This document shows positions 1-10,892 of a stretch of 64,000 nt of DNA, piece after piece. The DNA lies in assembly GCA_025094145.1 (NCBI GenBank), contig JALLLS010000033.1:248001-312000 (forward strand), in the 5' to 3' direction. The position numbers and the translations under genes were made by a program. Positions within the stretch are counted from its first letter, which is position 1. Every line of letters starts with the position of its first letter. The notes under the pieces were generated by a model, which was not told the origin of the DNA, ran no database searches, and saw nothing but the letters and a program-made list of their open reading frames with translations. Origin of the DNA: Spinellus fusiger. Its lineage: Eukaryota > Mucoromycota > Mucoromycetes > Mucorales > Phycomycetaceae.

Positions 1-240
1 GAGAGTGCATTTCTTGTTCCTTGTGTAAATACCACCCATGACTCAATGAGTTCCGCCAATGCCAATACCCTTATCAGTACAAGTAGGTGGGTACAAGGAC
101 ATCTAGGACTGAGTTCAAGACAGCAGAACAGTGGTGCTTGGACTGCTATTTTCTCCCTCTGCCCTTCTATCCACAGAAGGACACCTTATGAAGCACACAA
201 GAGAAGAAGAAAAGAAGGGGAAGGAAGGCAGACCCAATAA
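1..240 (+). CDS. 3' end of an unknown gene cut by the window edge
   Basis: The frame is open from base 1 to the TAA at 238-240 and ends in a very basic tail (HKRRRKEGEGRQTQ). A 90-nt GT-AG intron can be drawn at 87-176 (AG/GTGGGT ... CCACAG). Because 90 is a multiple of three and the intron has no stop in this frame, both spliced and retained forms stay open. The upstream part lies outside the window, so the protein cannot be identified. The codon pattern is only moderately gene-like. It could be a chance open frame in the promoter region of the next gene, which starts 212 bp downstream on the same strand. Confidence 0.35.
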   Translation, partial: ESAFLVPCVNTTHDSMSSANANTLISTSRWVQGHLGLSSRQQNSGAWTAIFSLCPSIHRRTPYEAHKRRRKEGEGRQTQ

Positions 241-451
241 AAACAGAACACAAAAGAGCACCACCTACACACACCCATACGCACTCTACAGTCACCGTGG
301 CTGCTTAATGAGGGAGTATGAAATTAAGGCATTGGCATGGCTTACATCGGCTCTTCCTGTGTCTGTCTGTCTATATATAGATAGATAGAGACAGACTTCT
401 GTGGTTGTCCCGACACTCCGTTCACACCTCTTTTCTTTCTTGTTATTCATC

Positions 452-906
452 ATGGGCTCTAAACAGAAAACAGCAGCATTAAACAGTAACGGCCTGTCTT
501 ACCACTCCCACACTGCATTCAAACAGACCGTTGACAGTGACAGAGAACGCGAAAAGAGACGCCGAGTGGCCGAGGGAAATAATGTTGGAAAAGAGTTCCA
601 GACGGTAAACCCATTTATTCTCTGCTTAAAAAACTTCTTTGCTGCTATGTTATGTTTTTCCTTCCTTCTTTCTTATCGTAAATAAGACGCAACACACTCA
701 CTATTCCATGGCAGATTGATTTCAATTCACTCGAACTGTCTGTTCTGCGCAAATACATTCGAGTCCACAACATTAAAGTACGCACAAAGTCCAATAAGGA
801 AGAGCTTGTTGCTGCTGTCTCCCGTCACTTTGCCAACCAAACAGTGAAGGAGGTCGACACAATTACCTGCTTTCTTTATTCTTCCCGTTATCGAGGTACA
901 GTGTAG
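452..906 (+). CDS. SAP30-like Sin3-binding protein, two exons
   Basis: Exons 452-604 and 715-906 (intron GTAAAC...GGCAG, phase 0) encode 114 aa. The N-terminal half is polar and basic (REREKRRR around residues 31-38). The C-terminal half matches the Sin3-binding region of SAP30: a segment starting IDFNSLELSVLRKY, then KSNKEELVAAVSRHFANQ, then a hydrophobic helix TITCFLYSSRYR. In the family this segment docks onto the PAH3 region of the Sin3 scaffold, linking it to the Rpd3-type histone deacetylase complex. The protein is about the length of short fungal SAP30 homologues and lacks the zinc module of animal SAP30. A GTACAG at the very end could in principle be a donor for a further exon, but the TAG at 904-906 gives a sensible end. 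The start at 452 is the first ATG of the open frame. Confidence 0.75.
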
Positions 907-1622
907 AGAAAATAAGGGATTTTCTGTGAGTGTAGTTCTCATCCATTGTGTGTGGGGGAGAGCAGACAGTGTACTACGACTCCCTTTGCATATGTAGCAA
1001 GTCCGCCACCCACTCTCACACCTATACATACATAACATACCTTACCAGTGGATCGATTGATTTCTACGTACCTTGTCGTCTCTGTACCCACTTCCATAGG
1101 GAAGAAGAGAGGCAAGAGAGAAGTCCATCAGGCATACACAAACACACACAAACACACTTGTTCTTCTTTTATTTAAATTTTACTACTTATTTCATTTGTA
1201 CACTAGGGTGCTGATGCATCGCCCTTCTTCTCCTGTGGGCAATTGCCTAGAGAGAAAATAAACAAACTGCTAATAAACAAATGAGTACATTAGATCTCTT
1301 TGTCTAGTAGAAATCCCCACAGTGGCTTTTATTGCCCTCTCACCAAGAACTATCATAACAAATGGAACATCCACTTCTCCATTGACCAACACTCTTCTTC
1401 TCCTTCTTCTTTTGTGTAGCAACGCATCTATAGAAGGTGTCTATGGAGGTAGTAGTAGATAGGAAAACAGCACACCTATGGAGGGTGGATTCATGTGCAG
1501 GTGGAAAATAAACACAAGTATAATAGCATAAACTGATTTTGTGTTACTTGGAAGTCCTATAAAATTCATTCGCTCATCACTTTCTATTTTTCCCTGTTCT
1601 GTTACTCCCTCATTTACACCTC
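907..1622. other. Intergenic spacer between SAP30-like and DnaJ genes
   Basis: There is no convincing coding sequence. It contains AATAAA-type signals near 1257-1275 that could serve as the 3' end of the upstream gene, and a TATAAAA at 1558-1564 about 60 bp before the DnaJ start codon. CA-rich and CTT-rich simple stretches are scattered through it. Confidence 0.5.
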
Positions 1623-2781
1623 ATGTCAACCCTACCTGATTACTATACTGTTCTTAATATAACCAGAGACGCCACCAGTGAAGAAATCAAAAAGGCTTAT
1701 CGTAAACAAGCACTCAACTACCATCCAGACAAGAACCCAGCAGCAGACGCAAACCAAATGGTAAGTCCAATAAGCACCAAAGAGAAAGAAAGAAAGAAAG
1801 AAAGAAGACTGACCAGTTAGTTGTAGTTTATTGAGATTGGGTAAGATCCTATGGGCCTAACAAGACAATACTAATATGTAAATACCCTTCTTATAGCCAT
1901 GCCTATGAGACACTCTCGGATGGTAAGTCCATAGTCCTACATACACTACAACTAGTCTGCTTATCAACCACCCCTACTACCAGCCAAGAAACGGTCTCTC
2001 TATGATAGGTCTCTTGATGAAGAAGACAGTCCCCATGATTATGAAGAGGGTTTCTATTCTAGCAATGTAAGGATTCTACTCTAATGCTGTTCTAATGACA
2101 TTTTTTTTTTGCTCTTCTCTTCTTGCTCTATGAATACTATCATCACTATCATCACTACCATCACTACCATCACTCAATTGATCTCCTTTCTAGTTCTCCT
2201 CACCATTTGACCTCTTCTCCCGCCATTTCTCTGATAATGTCTTTATGGAGATGCCATTCACCTTCACTGCTATGGATACTTCTATGAGAAACACACACAG
2301 ACAGATGATGGACAGTCATGCTAACAGTCACCATCACTTCATGGCAATGCACAGTATGATGGGAATGCCTGGGATGCCTGGGATGCCTGGGATGCCTGGA
2401 ATAGACTTTGGACATGGATTCCTATCAGGCCATGGACACAGTCATGGACACGGATTTAATCAGACATCTCAGCAGGAAAGAGTGGAATCTTCCTTGGGAC
2501 CTGAGAGAGGACTCCGTTCCGCCTTTAGCTCACAGTCTGGATTTATGTCAGAACCAGGATTTCCTATGCATGGAGCACCCAGTTATCATTCTACCACTCA
2601 CTCAAGTCATGATTTCTTTCACTCTTCTCCTTTTCAATCCACCAGTTCAGGGCACCCATACAGTGTGAGCCAAACAGTATCTTATAACTCTGGCTCAGGA
2701 GTATTCACAGAGCACAGAGAATACTCTGGCACTGGAGGAGGCAGATCATCGCATTATGTCTCTTATAATGAAAGAAGATAA
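1623..2781 (+). CDS. DnaJ (Hsp40) co-chaperone with His/Met/Gly-rich tail
   Basis: Five exons: 1623-1760, 1827-1840, 1897-1922, 1984-2066 and 2194-2781, giving 282 aa. Residues 5-70 form a J domain with the HPD signature (NYHPDKNP) that stimulates Hsp70 ATPase activity. The domain closes with [21 protein letters not shown]. Exon 2 is only 14 nt, yet it supplies FIEI and is the only way to keep the J domain in frame. The rest resembles DnaJB2/B6-type proteins: an [14 protein letters not shown] stretch, then a Met/His-rich segment with four tandem MPG units (9-bp DNA repeat near 2359-2400), a GHGHSHGHG run and a Ser/Tyr-rich tail. There is no zinc-finger or class I/II C-terminal domain, so it is a class III/B-like J protein. 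The client range cannot be read from the sequence. Confidence 0.88.
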
Positions 2782-4873
2782 GCAGTGGATGTAATATATA
2801 AAGAACAGACATATCATAGCCTCACCACAACAAACATTGCTTACTACAACAAACAGTGGAATTTATCTAATCTTATTCTATTTTCCTATTATTTTTAATA
2901 TTAGCTTTGGGTTCATTTTTATTTACTGTAGTAAGTGATACTACCCTCTCCACTGAATAAAAAATAAATAAATAAATAAAGATTGAATAAGAAAATAGGA
3001 ATCTATCATTAGAGAATCATATTAGGCATTGGGATGACTCTTTTGTCCTCATAAGAATCCTCCTCTCGTCATCATCATCAATATCTCATTCTACTCACTC
3101 ATCATCATAAGCTGCTTTAGATAGGCACAGTGATTGATCTTTCTGATCTAATAACGTCATAAAATCACACTATAGCATCATCATTTAAAGAGTGAAAATA
3201 GACCTGGCAGACCTGTCAAGTCAAAACTAGAAAAAAGTGCATTGGATACAAATGATAGATGTAAGAAGACTCATCTGATTGGAGAACTCGCACTGGTTTT
3301 CTCCTTGGATCTCTTTAAAATACAAAGTGACCGTGTGGCATTATGATAAGAACAATAGAGTGTCTCTGGATTTAAGGAGGCAAAAGAAGTTTCAACTCAC
3401 AATGAGAGGCCCCTTGGAAGACTATAGGCGTCATTTATTTATTTATTTATTTATTTATTTATGAATTTTATGTATGATTCTATCAATCAGAATGTTCTTA
3501 TCTTTTATCACGTATGTCTTTCAATGACAAAACAAGTAATATTCTATAACTGAACATGTATGTTTTTATCTATGTTTAACAGTTTGGCTTTCATGAAGAT
3601 GTGATAAACAGGTAATAAAAGATAATACTATAGGCATATTCTGTTGATTAGATGTATAGGCAGGAAGAGTATCTAATCTAGAGATACTAATTCTTTGAGT
3701 AATTCTGTAGAATAGCAGTAGCACTAGAAACGATATGGTTATTTTTTTCATACTATACTATACTATACTGCTATTATATCTATGAAATTCTTAGATATAG
3801 ACTTCATACTTTTAATAAATGAATAAATGAGGAATATTAACATAACAGAACAATCTATTGGTAAGCTATTTAATACTTGGTAGGGTCTGTCATTGACCTT
3901 TGCAGGTCTTTAACCTAAAGTTAGACTGTTTGAGATTATAACGAGACAAGTGTCAGCATTTTGTAGACATAATTCAAAATGATATGTAAACAATGAACAG
4001 ATGTTTTGATACTATATTTATACTATGGGTGTCCTTCAGTGATAACTGAAGATAAAGAGTTTTTTGTTTCTTTTCTTTCTATTTTAATATAGGAATTAGT
4101 ACCTTAAAGGACAATGATACATGGCAGATGATAATCCTCTCTCTTTCTCTTCTAAAGACTCTTAGATTGGGTATAGCTTTGAGTATTTCTAACCTTGAGA
4201 ATTCACATTTTGAACAAGAAGTGTAGGTTTTATACTTTATCAATAGTAAAACCTCACTTTCCTTCCCCAGAGACATGGCATCTTTATTATAATAAGAATC
4301 TTTTATTGAAACTTTTGAGATACTGACTCTTACTTTGAAGTGTCAGATGAACTTTTGAATGCTCACCGAAGAGTTTGGGTGCTGTGTTAAACTTGTCTTC
4401 AAGTACTTGTCTCTGAGGAGGCTTTAAATTGTATCTTGTTTTTTTTTTGTTTAAATGACTCACGGATTTCTTGTGGATCAGACAATAGACATATCTTGAA
4501 TACTTGTTTTTATGCCTATAGTATTAAAGATCTCCGTGGTCAAAATCAATAGACACATACTTATCTTTAGTCTTGAGAATTTTATCTTTTGATAACAGAA
4601 ATATAAGAAGAGGCATCATCATTATCATCAACTTTTTTTTCTAACAATCTCTCAAAGTATCCCCTCTTTTACAGTACTAAATTTCTATTTGAGTACAGAT
4701 ATACTAACTCCATCTGCTTCAATTGTTCTTTCAAATTTCATTGTCTTGGTATGTTCACTTTTAATAGCTTTAAAGTTTAAATGAAAGATGATATCTCAAA
4801 ATATAACTTTGTTTCTAGTAAAGTTTTTTTTTTCAATAGATAGTCGTTCAATAGCATGGTATATAATGTTATC
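2782..4873. other. AT-rich intergenic region
   Basis: It starts with the 3' flank of the DnaJ gene (AATAAAAAATAAATAAATAAATAAA around 2956-2980). A TTTA tetranucleotide run lies at 3430-3463. I see no gene in the remaining 1.9 kb; short open frames here lack codon structure. Confidence 0.55.
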
Positions 4874-4875
4874 TA

Positions 4876-6259
4876 CACACCAGGAGATTTTTCTGGTTTT
4901 TAAGCGGTGATATCCCCTTTCTTTTACGAGAGTCCCAAATTTTGTCGTTTTACGGAACTGTGTTTAAAAACAAAGGTTTGCAAGTATCTGTAATAAAGGG
5001 CACTGTGGTTATTAACAGGACCACTAGAGAAATGAATCTGTAGTTGTTTGGTCTCTAGCAGAGACTACAAAATGGAGTATTGGATACAAAGGCTGGTCTA
5101 GGGAAATCAAAGAAGGTACATGAACAGGGACATAACACACGATTTGATCACAACGGGTAACTAGGCAACTGTTCTTTAAGCAATTCTTTTCTTTTTAGAT
5201 GTTGTTGTAGTCTGCATTACTTTGGTAGCTCTGATTAAGCAAATGACTTGTGAAATTTGGTTTTGTTCTCTTCTGTTCGAATATTAATACCTGATAATTA
5301 CACTGCCTGTTGTTCTTCATGACTTCTATCCTCTTTAACTTGTTTGCCTTTGTCTGGCATATAAACCAACAGTTGTGATCTGGTGAGTGTTTGTGTATGT
5401 TTATTATGTCTGACATGTTAGTCAGTTTCTATTGTATATTTTTTACTATAATAAACTCAGTGAATAAGTTACAAAGGCAAAGGTAAGAGGATGGTGCCAG
5501 TGCAAGGGTAATATGATATACATAGAGAGTACATTAATACATCTCGAACTAATTGTTTTTACTGTTTTATTAGTGTAAAGGGATTTTAGCGCCCAAAAAG
5601 ATTAGAGTATGATCCTACCAAACTGCCATTCGTTGCTTATGGCACAGGAATAAAGGTAAAAGATACTACCAAGTTCAAAATTCATCGTGTTGGTTTGACA
5701 AGAGTGTTATATCAATCATTGAAAAAAGAGATAAAAAGATGGAGATCTTATGGTTAATATCGATGAGTTCCGAACATCGAGAGTAAACATGATTGATTTC
5801 TCACTCAATATGAAAGGCTCTTCTAACAGTTACTTTGTTTTATTTTTGTTCTCAAGATCTGCCACACTTATAACACAAACAACCTCACTGAGGTATTAGT
5901 AAATTTCAACAGTATCTGTGCTTGCCGAAGTTGTGGAATTGTTTGGAACAAGGATGTGAATGCATCAACGAATATCTATACAATTGCAAAAGAGGCTTTG
6001 AATGGTCGCCACCGACCAGTTCCATTCTGTCGAGAAGAATAAATATTCTTATTTGTATTCACGTTATATCATATCACCACATAGAAGGTGGTTTCCTCTG
6101 GGATTCAGATATTTACAGGTAAATCTAAATAATTATTTGTTTAAAAACTAACATGAATACATCTTAATTTATTTTTGCTCCTTTTCAAATCGATTTGTCA
6201 TTTTTTAAACAATTTTATTTCAACTATCTCCTTTTATATCCTAAAGATCTCATGGTGTG
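4876..6259 (+). mobile_element. Mariner-type TIR element carrying a TnpB/Fanzor-like relic
   Basis: The left end reads TA-CACACCAGGAGATTTTTC. The right end, read on the other strand, is TA-CACACCATGAGATCTTTA. The two agree at about 17 of 20 positions, and both sit next to a TA dinucleotide as expected of the Tc1/mariner target duplication (4874-4875 and 6260-6261). The 1.38-kb interval contains the TnpB/Fanzor-like pseudogene in its right half. Relatives of the left end occur at 20743-20899, 49930-50037 and 62794. TnpB relatives (Fanzor) riding in mariner-type elements are known in fungi. No transposase frame remains inside this copy, so it is non-autonomous. Confidence 0.6.
5590..6042 (+). 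pseudogene. TnpB/Fanzor-like nuclease, C-terminal remnant with an intron
   Basis: Three blocks in order match the C-terminal half of TnpB/Fanzor RuvC nucleases. First is YDPTKLPFVAYGTGIK...HRVGLTRVLYQSLKKE (5611-5725), the region before RuvC-II. Second is LMVNIDEFRTSR (to 5782), the RuvC-II motif with its glutamate. Third is ICHTY...CRSCGIVWNKDVNAS (from 5857), with one zinc-ribbon Cys pair and the RuvC-III aspartate, ending at TAA 6040-6042. A GTAAAC...CTCAAG intron (5783-5856, phase 0) joins blocks two and three exactly. One frameshift in the A-rich stretch near 5725-5745 separates blocks one and two. The first CxxC of the ribbon has become CHTY. RuvC-I and the N-terminal half are not recognisable upstream, so this is a dead fragment. 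Bacterial TnpB is an RNA-guided nuclease; activity is not implied here. Confidence 0.78.
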
Positions 6260-6261
6260 TA

Positions 6262-7289
6262 ACAAAGAATAAAGCATTTTTGCAGTGGGATGCAGTAGAG
6301 TAACTTCATATTTATTTATTTATTTTCAGTATGTAAAATGTATGTAAATATTGCTATGGATTTGCTTTGGTGTCGTAATAAATTGGGCCCTATTGCAGGG
6401 ATTTCATCCATTGGATAGGTGCATTGGAAGCAAATAAACAGTATTTCTCCTTATAAGCGTTCACTTTTTATCCTTTCTCATATAATTTGACAAAGTATGA
6501 ATTTTTCTGCTGTACTTTTATCTCTGACATGTCTATCAATAAAGAGCAAAAAGACTTATCAAAAGATTTTTTTTTTATATATTCTTTAAAGTTGAACGCA
6601 TTGTTTTTGTCAAATTCTTTTGCATGAATGAATTCTCAAAAGGCAGATGTGTAAGTTACAAGGCTTTTTACATCATAAAGCAACTCTTTTATTAAGGACC
6701 TCTATTGTTTTATTTATTTTCCTTTAATGCTTATTCTCCTGAGATGGCAATATAAAATATCAGGTGAAAAAATGGAAGAAAAAAGAAAGAAAGAAAGAAG
6801 CATATGGATTCCTTTAATGACAAAGATTGTTTGTTGACAAGATTAGAATATATACTAAATAGCTTAGTTAAAAGACTTGTTTCTGTTTGACTTGTTTGAT
6901 GAAAGTGTAGTAAGTTTTTCTGCCCAGCATAAACTTGTCAGATATTGTTACAGATAAAGACATGATACACTGAATGGATCATTATCAGTAGACATAGTTT
7001 GAGAATAAGGTTGTTTGTCAATACTATATCCCTGAAAAAAATAGGTCCTATGAGTGATAGCTTTGTATTTATCTCTTGTATAGATGAGGCTTATCAATTC
7101 ATTGTATTTAATAGAGCACTATCAAGGTTTGGATGACTATAGATTGAACGAATACATCTATAATAAGAGTATAATTTTTCACCTTTAGGCCAACTTTATC
7201 TATACATCACTATGACATCTGTCTACAAGATTTTGATGGTTGTCTCATTATAATTTGAAACAGTTTAATTTTATTTTTGAACTGTCTAA
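6262..7289. other. AT-rich intergenic region
   Basis: I see no gene or recognisable element end. It contains A/T runs and a GAAA/AAAG run near 6775-6799. Confidence 0.5.
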
Positions 7290-7700
7290 TTTCATATGAA
7301 AGACCTGTATCTACTACTGCCTGTTACCTCTGCCCTGTGCTGACAATGAGGCTATATGTCACCTTTGTAGATAGTATACCTCACTTAGGTATTAGGAGTT
7401 TTTTCTCTCTTTATAGTTCTTTTACTGGTATAGTAGATTGGGACTGAGTTTTAGATTAAGGTAAGATAACTGCTGAAGCTCATGGTAATGCATCATCCAC
7501 AACACATTTATCTATTTTTAGGATACTTAATTTACCCTTTACAATATCCAATCTCTTAACACCAACACCATCTTCATTCCACTATTTTCAGACTTTTTCC
7601 TCTCCAATGTATGTTCAGACTGGTAATCTGTATCCAATCTATTGACATGAATACTGCTGTCATAAATTGACAACCCCACTCTGGGCTTGTCTAGTCATAT
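7290..7700 (-). pseudogene. Highly decayed Tc1-like transposase relic
   Basis: The stretch around 7305-7370 aligns by eye, on the minus strand, with the C-terminal end of the Tc1-like copies at 40600 and 55500. All three share a block corresponding to the family ending SMRRRCQAVID (here full of stops). The remaining 300 bp are too decayed to assign domain by domain. It would be the oldest of three copies of one family in the window. Confidence 0.35.
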
Positions 7701-7948
7701 AGCTTCACACTCTTGTTCACACGCCTTGTCAAGGCACTTGTACATTCATTTGAATCTTGCTTCCATATACTCCTTGACAATAAAAGTGATTCTCTACTGA
7801 TGGCTAAGAATGAAGGTTCATAAGAGACATCTACCTTCATAATGCTTTTATATTGTTTAGAAGGCAGAGGCAAAAGGTGTGCTTGGCAAAATAGAAAGTA
7901 TATTCTTCGACTTGTAAATGTTTGTTTCTATGCTTGCTTATATACTAT

Positions 7949-8118
7949 TGTTGGAAATGGGTAGACCTGGTCACCTATTTTGGGAGAACTTATTGTAGTA
8001 ATTCTATATATGTAAAAATGTAGAATAGCATAAATAGTGAGAGCAGATGCACACTTTGCATCTTTGAGAAATATACCTTTATTTTACCAAGCACCCCTTT
8101 TGCCTCTGATTCTTAACA
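7949..8118 (+). mobile_element. Solo LTR, family 1 (170 bp)
   Basis: It begins TGTTGGAAAT and ends GATTCTTAACA, the TG...CA ends of an LTR. It is flanked by CTAT on both sides (7945-7948 and 8119-8122), a 4-bp target duplication. A TATA-like GCATAAATAG lies inside. An inverted, nearly identical 170-bp copy lies at 8365-8534. A fragment of an older relative lies just upstream at 7854-7920 on the minus strand. More diverged 3' ends appear near 9345-9399 and 10650-10699. Confidence 0.7.
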
Positions 8119-8364
8119 CTATCTATTTTTCTATGGATATTCAGGGGCATGTGTAGCCATCCTGTTTCTATAGTTTCTATATTGGTACATGGAAACTTCT
8201 TGTAATAGTAAAAACATAGTGGGTCCTCATGCTTCAGGGGAAGCACCATCATATTTCCAACAATATTTATAATATAAAATGTTCTTGGAAATCATTTATA
8301 TTTAAAATACTATATATATATAAGAGTTATTGAAGGGATATAGTGTACAATACTAATTTATTAT

Positions 8365-8534
8365 TGTTAAGAATCAGAGGCAAAAGGGGTGCTTGGTAAA
8401 ATAAAGGTATATTTCTCAAAGATGCAAAGTGTGCATCTGCTCTTACTATTTATGATATTCTACATTTTTACATATATAGAATTACTACAATAAGTTCTCC
8501 CAAAATAGGTGACTAGGTCTACCCATTTCCAACA
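8365..8534 (-). mobile_element. Solo LTR, family 1 (170 bp), inverted copy
   Basis: It is exactly the same length as the copy at 7949-8118 and its near-perfect reverse complement (TGTTAAGAATC ... CCAACA as read on the plus strand). It has its own target duplication, TTAT, at 8361-8364 and 8535-8538. The different flanks argue for two independent insertions rather than one inverted-repeat transposon. The 246 bp between the copies contains nothing recognisable. Confidence 0.7.
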
Positions 8535-8707
8535 TTATTATAACTCTAGCTATTCCTTCATTTTGTTTATATGTTTTTTCAAGGTCTATCCTGAAACTTT
8601 GATGAATATACTCTGCATGAGTGCCTCTTTTTTTTTATGTTCAGGATGATACTTGGTTTTCTTGTATCACCAAGCCTCTTCCTATGGCTACTTTTTAGAG
8701 AAGATTA

Positions 8708-8779
8708 TGTTGTAATCATGAAGACAATGGTAGCAGTCACAGACCAACTATTAAGTCATCTCCTTTCTACTAAAATAAG
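8708..8779 (+). mobile_element. LTR family 2, 5' fragment
   Basis: The first ~70 bp match the start of the full 256-bp LTRs at 10109 and 18232 (TGTTGTAATCATGAAGACAA...). Similarity stops after TTTCTACT; the rest of the LTR is missing or diverged beyond recognition. Confidence 0.55.
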
Positions 8780-9472
8780 ATTGAAGAACTCCAAGAATAG
8801 ATGCCTGTTATTGGCAGAGAGAGATAGAGGAATAGAGAAGAGGAACTTTTGTGCAAGAAGATAATCTTTTATTCATTAGAATATCTTCTGTTATTTATAC
8901 TATCTTCCAATGCACTTCTTATGCCTTTATTTATAAAGTGCATTGCTATTTCTGTTGTATGCAAGTTCATATGAATTGCCTTGTATCTAGATGCAAGGAC
9001 AGTATAGAAGACAAATTTGTAGATGTACACTATTCTATCTCAGCCACCAAGCTCATAATACTACTGTAAAGTCAGTCAAAGAGGACTGTCTACTCCCTCA
9101 AGACATGACTGTCAGGGGAAGAGCCATCAACTCTAACTAAGAACACCCCCAACACCCTCTTGTACCATAGAAGAAAAGCTATTGTTACAAATAAGAAAAG
9201 ATTATGTCCCTAGAAGCTAGAGAAGGGAAGATTATTGTCTGTGCATTTTTTATAGAAAATGCTATTGAAAATTAGTCTTATATTAGATATACCTTAGAAG
9301 AAGTGTATAAGTAGTCTTTGGATTTTGAAGAATTAAGTCTTTGAGAAATATACCTTTTTACCAACTTAACACACCTCTTGTTTTTTGGGCTTTTGAACAC
9401 TATAAAACTAGATATTTGAGTTGCCAATAAACAATATTGGATTTGGTTTCTTTGATTTGGTTGTGTCTGTTT

Positions 9473-9915
9473 GTTGTATACTTACAGAAGCTATACATTA
9501 AGTCAAGGAAATAATCCTACTGAGATTGTTTGGACAAGTAGATTAATGAGACTGAACAAAGATAATTTTTATTGAGTAAAGAAAGGTTCACTATTTATAC
9601 TTTTGGTGGGTGCTTATCCTTCAGTGGCTTCTACCTTATGGTAGTTATGATAGTCAACCTTATGGCTGCTTCACAATTACAACTAAATGGTTGGTGGGGA
9701 CATTCTACCTTATGGTAGAATTTACTCTCTTTGACCTTATGGTTGGTGTCTATATTACTACCTTATGGTAGTATTAATAACTGCCACCTTATGGTAGTAT
9801 TAATAACTGCCACCTTATGGTAGTATTAATAACTGCCACCTTATGGTTGGCTCATATGTTTTACTTAGTTGTAGTATTATTAGATTCAACCCTATGGTTG
9901 GTTCCTGGGATAAGC
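9473..9915 (-). mobile_element. Probable LTR relic with an internal motif array
   Basis: Read on the minus strand, it has a TATAAATAG box (plus 9587-9599), an AATAAAAATT signal about 25 bp further on, and an LTR-like end GTATACAACA at 9473. The order TATA, AATAAA and end matches LTR families 2 and 3 in this window. The part upstream of the TATA box holds an array of CCTTATGG motifs. The 5' boundary was not found, so the right edge is approximate. Confidence 0.4.
9757..9850. repeat. 26-bp tandem repeat with CCTTATGG core
   Basis: Three near-identical 26-bp units (GCCACCTTATGGTAGTATTA + ATAACT) plus a partial fourth. The core ACCTTATGGT recurs irregularly outside the tandem block at about 9633, 9656, 9703, 9739 and (as CCCTATGG) 9888. 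Confidence 0.85.
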
Positions 9916-10108
9916 ACTCCATTATTGAAACCATTAATTATTATGAGTCTTTACTCAATTGACTCTGATAGGTCAATATTGTTCTGTTAGGATTATTAAT
10001 AAAGATGGCTCTTGTTAAGTGTCCAATAGTACACTGAGCTTTAGAAGGTGATTTGTAGTTATGACCAATCAGTGAGATGATACAGAGATGTACTATGTTA
10101 CTTGTGTG

Positions 10109-10364
10109 TGTTGTAATCATGAAGACAATGGTAGCAGCCACAGACCAATTATTAAGTTGTCTCCTTTCTACAACGTAATTCATAGTTAAGACACTGCATA
10201 TTAAAGTCTACTGAACAGGCCATTATTTGACAAGCATCCTAAAACAGTAATAGATCATATTCAGTACACAGCCACTTGTCTATCTAGTATAAATAGACAT
10301 GTCAAAATTGTTTTAATAAAAGTATCTCGTTTTGAGTCTGATTAATTCCCTTTCAAATTTAACA
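10109..10364 (+). mobile_element. Solo LTR, family 2 (256 bp)
   Basis: It starts TGTTGTAATC and ends AAATTTAACA. It is flanked by a perfect 5-bp target duplication, GTGTG (10104-10108 and 10365-10369). It contains a TATAAATAG box and an AATAAAAG signal about 25 bp later, as expected for the U3/R part of an LTR. A full-length inverted copy of exactly 256 bp lies at 18232-18487. No internal retrotransposon sequence was seen. Confidence 0.8.
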
Positions 10365-10892
10365 GTGTGCACTCAAGCTTTCATAGAGTATTCTGAATGC
10401 CACAGCACACTACCTGTGTTGACCTATTCATAGAGAATCTTTGGATTGAAGTTGGAACACAACACCTACCTCTCAATTACATCATATTATTACAAATATA
10501 GAAGTATTTGATCCCTGGCATATTAATATGCTAGAAATCCTTCCTATGTTTTTGGAAGAGATTGCTTTTGTAATTTTATATAGACTAATGTAGCAGATAG
10601 AAAAGGTATATAAGCTATCTATCTATTAGATAGAAGAAAGCTTTGCAAAATATATTTCTTATATTACAAACACACCTTTTGTTTCTGATTTTGTGAACAA
10701 TATATACCTAGAATCCCTCTTGTTGTTGGTTTGCAAGCTGTCTACAAGATCTGCTATTGTTCTGTGTTGACCTATCTTTTGTTCTTGTTAAGTACCCCCC
10801 TTTTGTTCTTTCTTCTCACAAGCACTAGTGTCATAGACAACTCCCTCACAAGCTCTACTAGTCTCAATTGATCTAAATGTGCCAATATTATA

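Noticed and set aside
9743..9842. CArG-box (MADS factor) array
   Set aside because: The motif is CC-TTAT-GG with four A/T bases, not the six of a CArG box.
9757..9850. CRISPR-like regularly spaced repeats
   Set aside because: The units are contiguous 26-bp tandem copies with no unique spacers, in a eukaryotic context; it is a plain tandem repeat.
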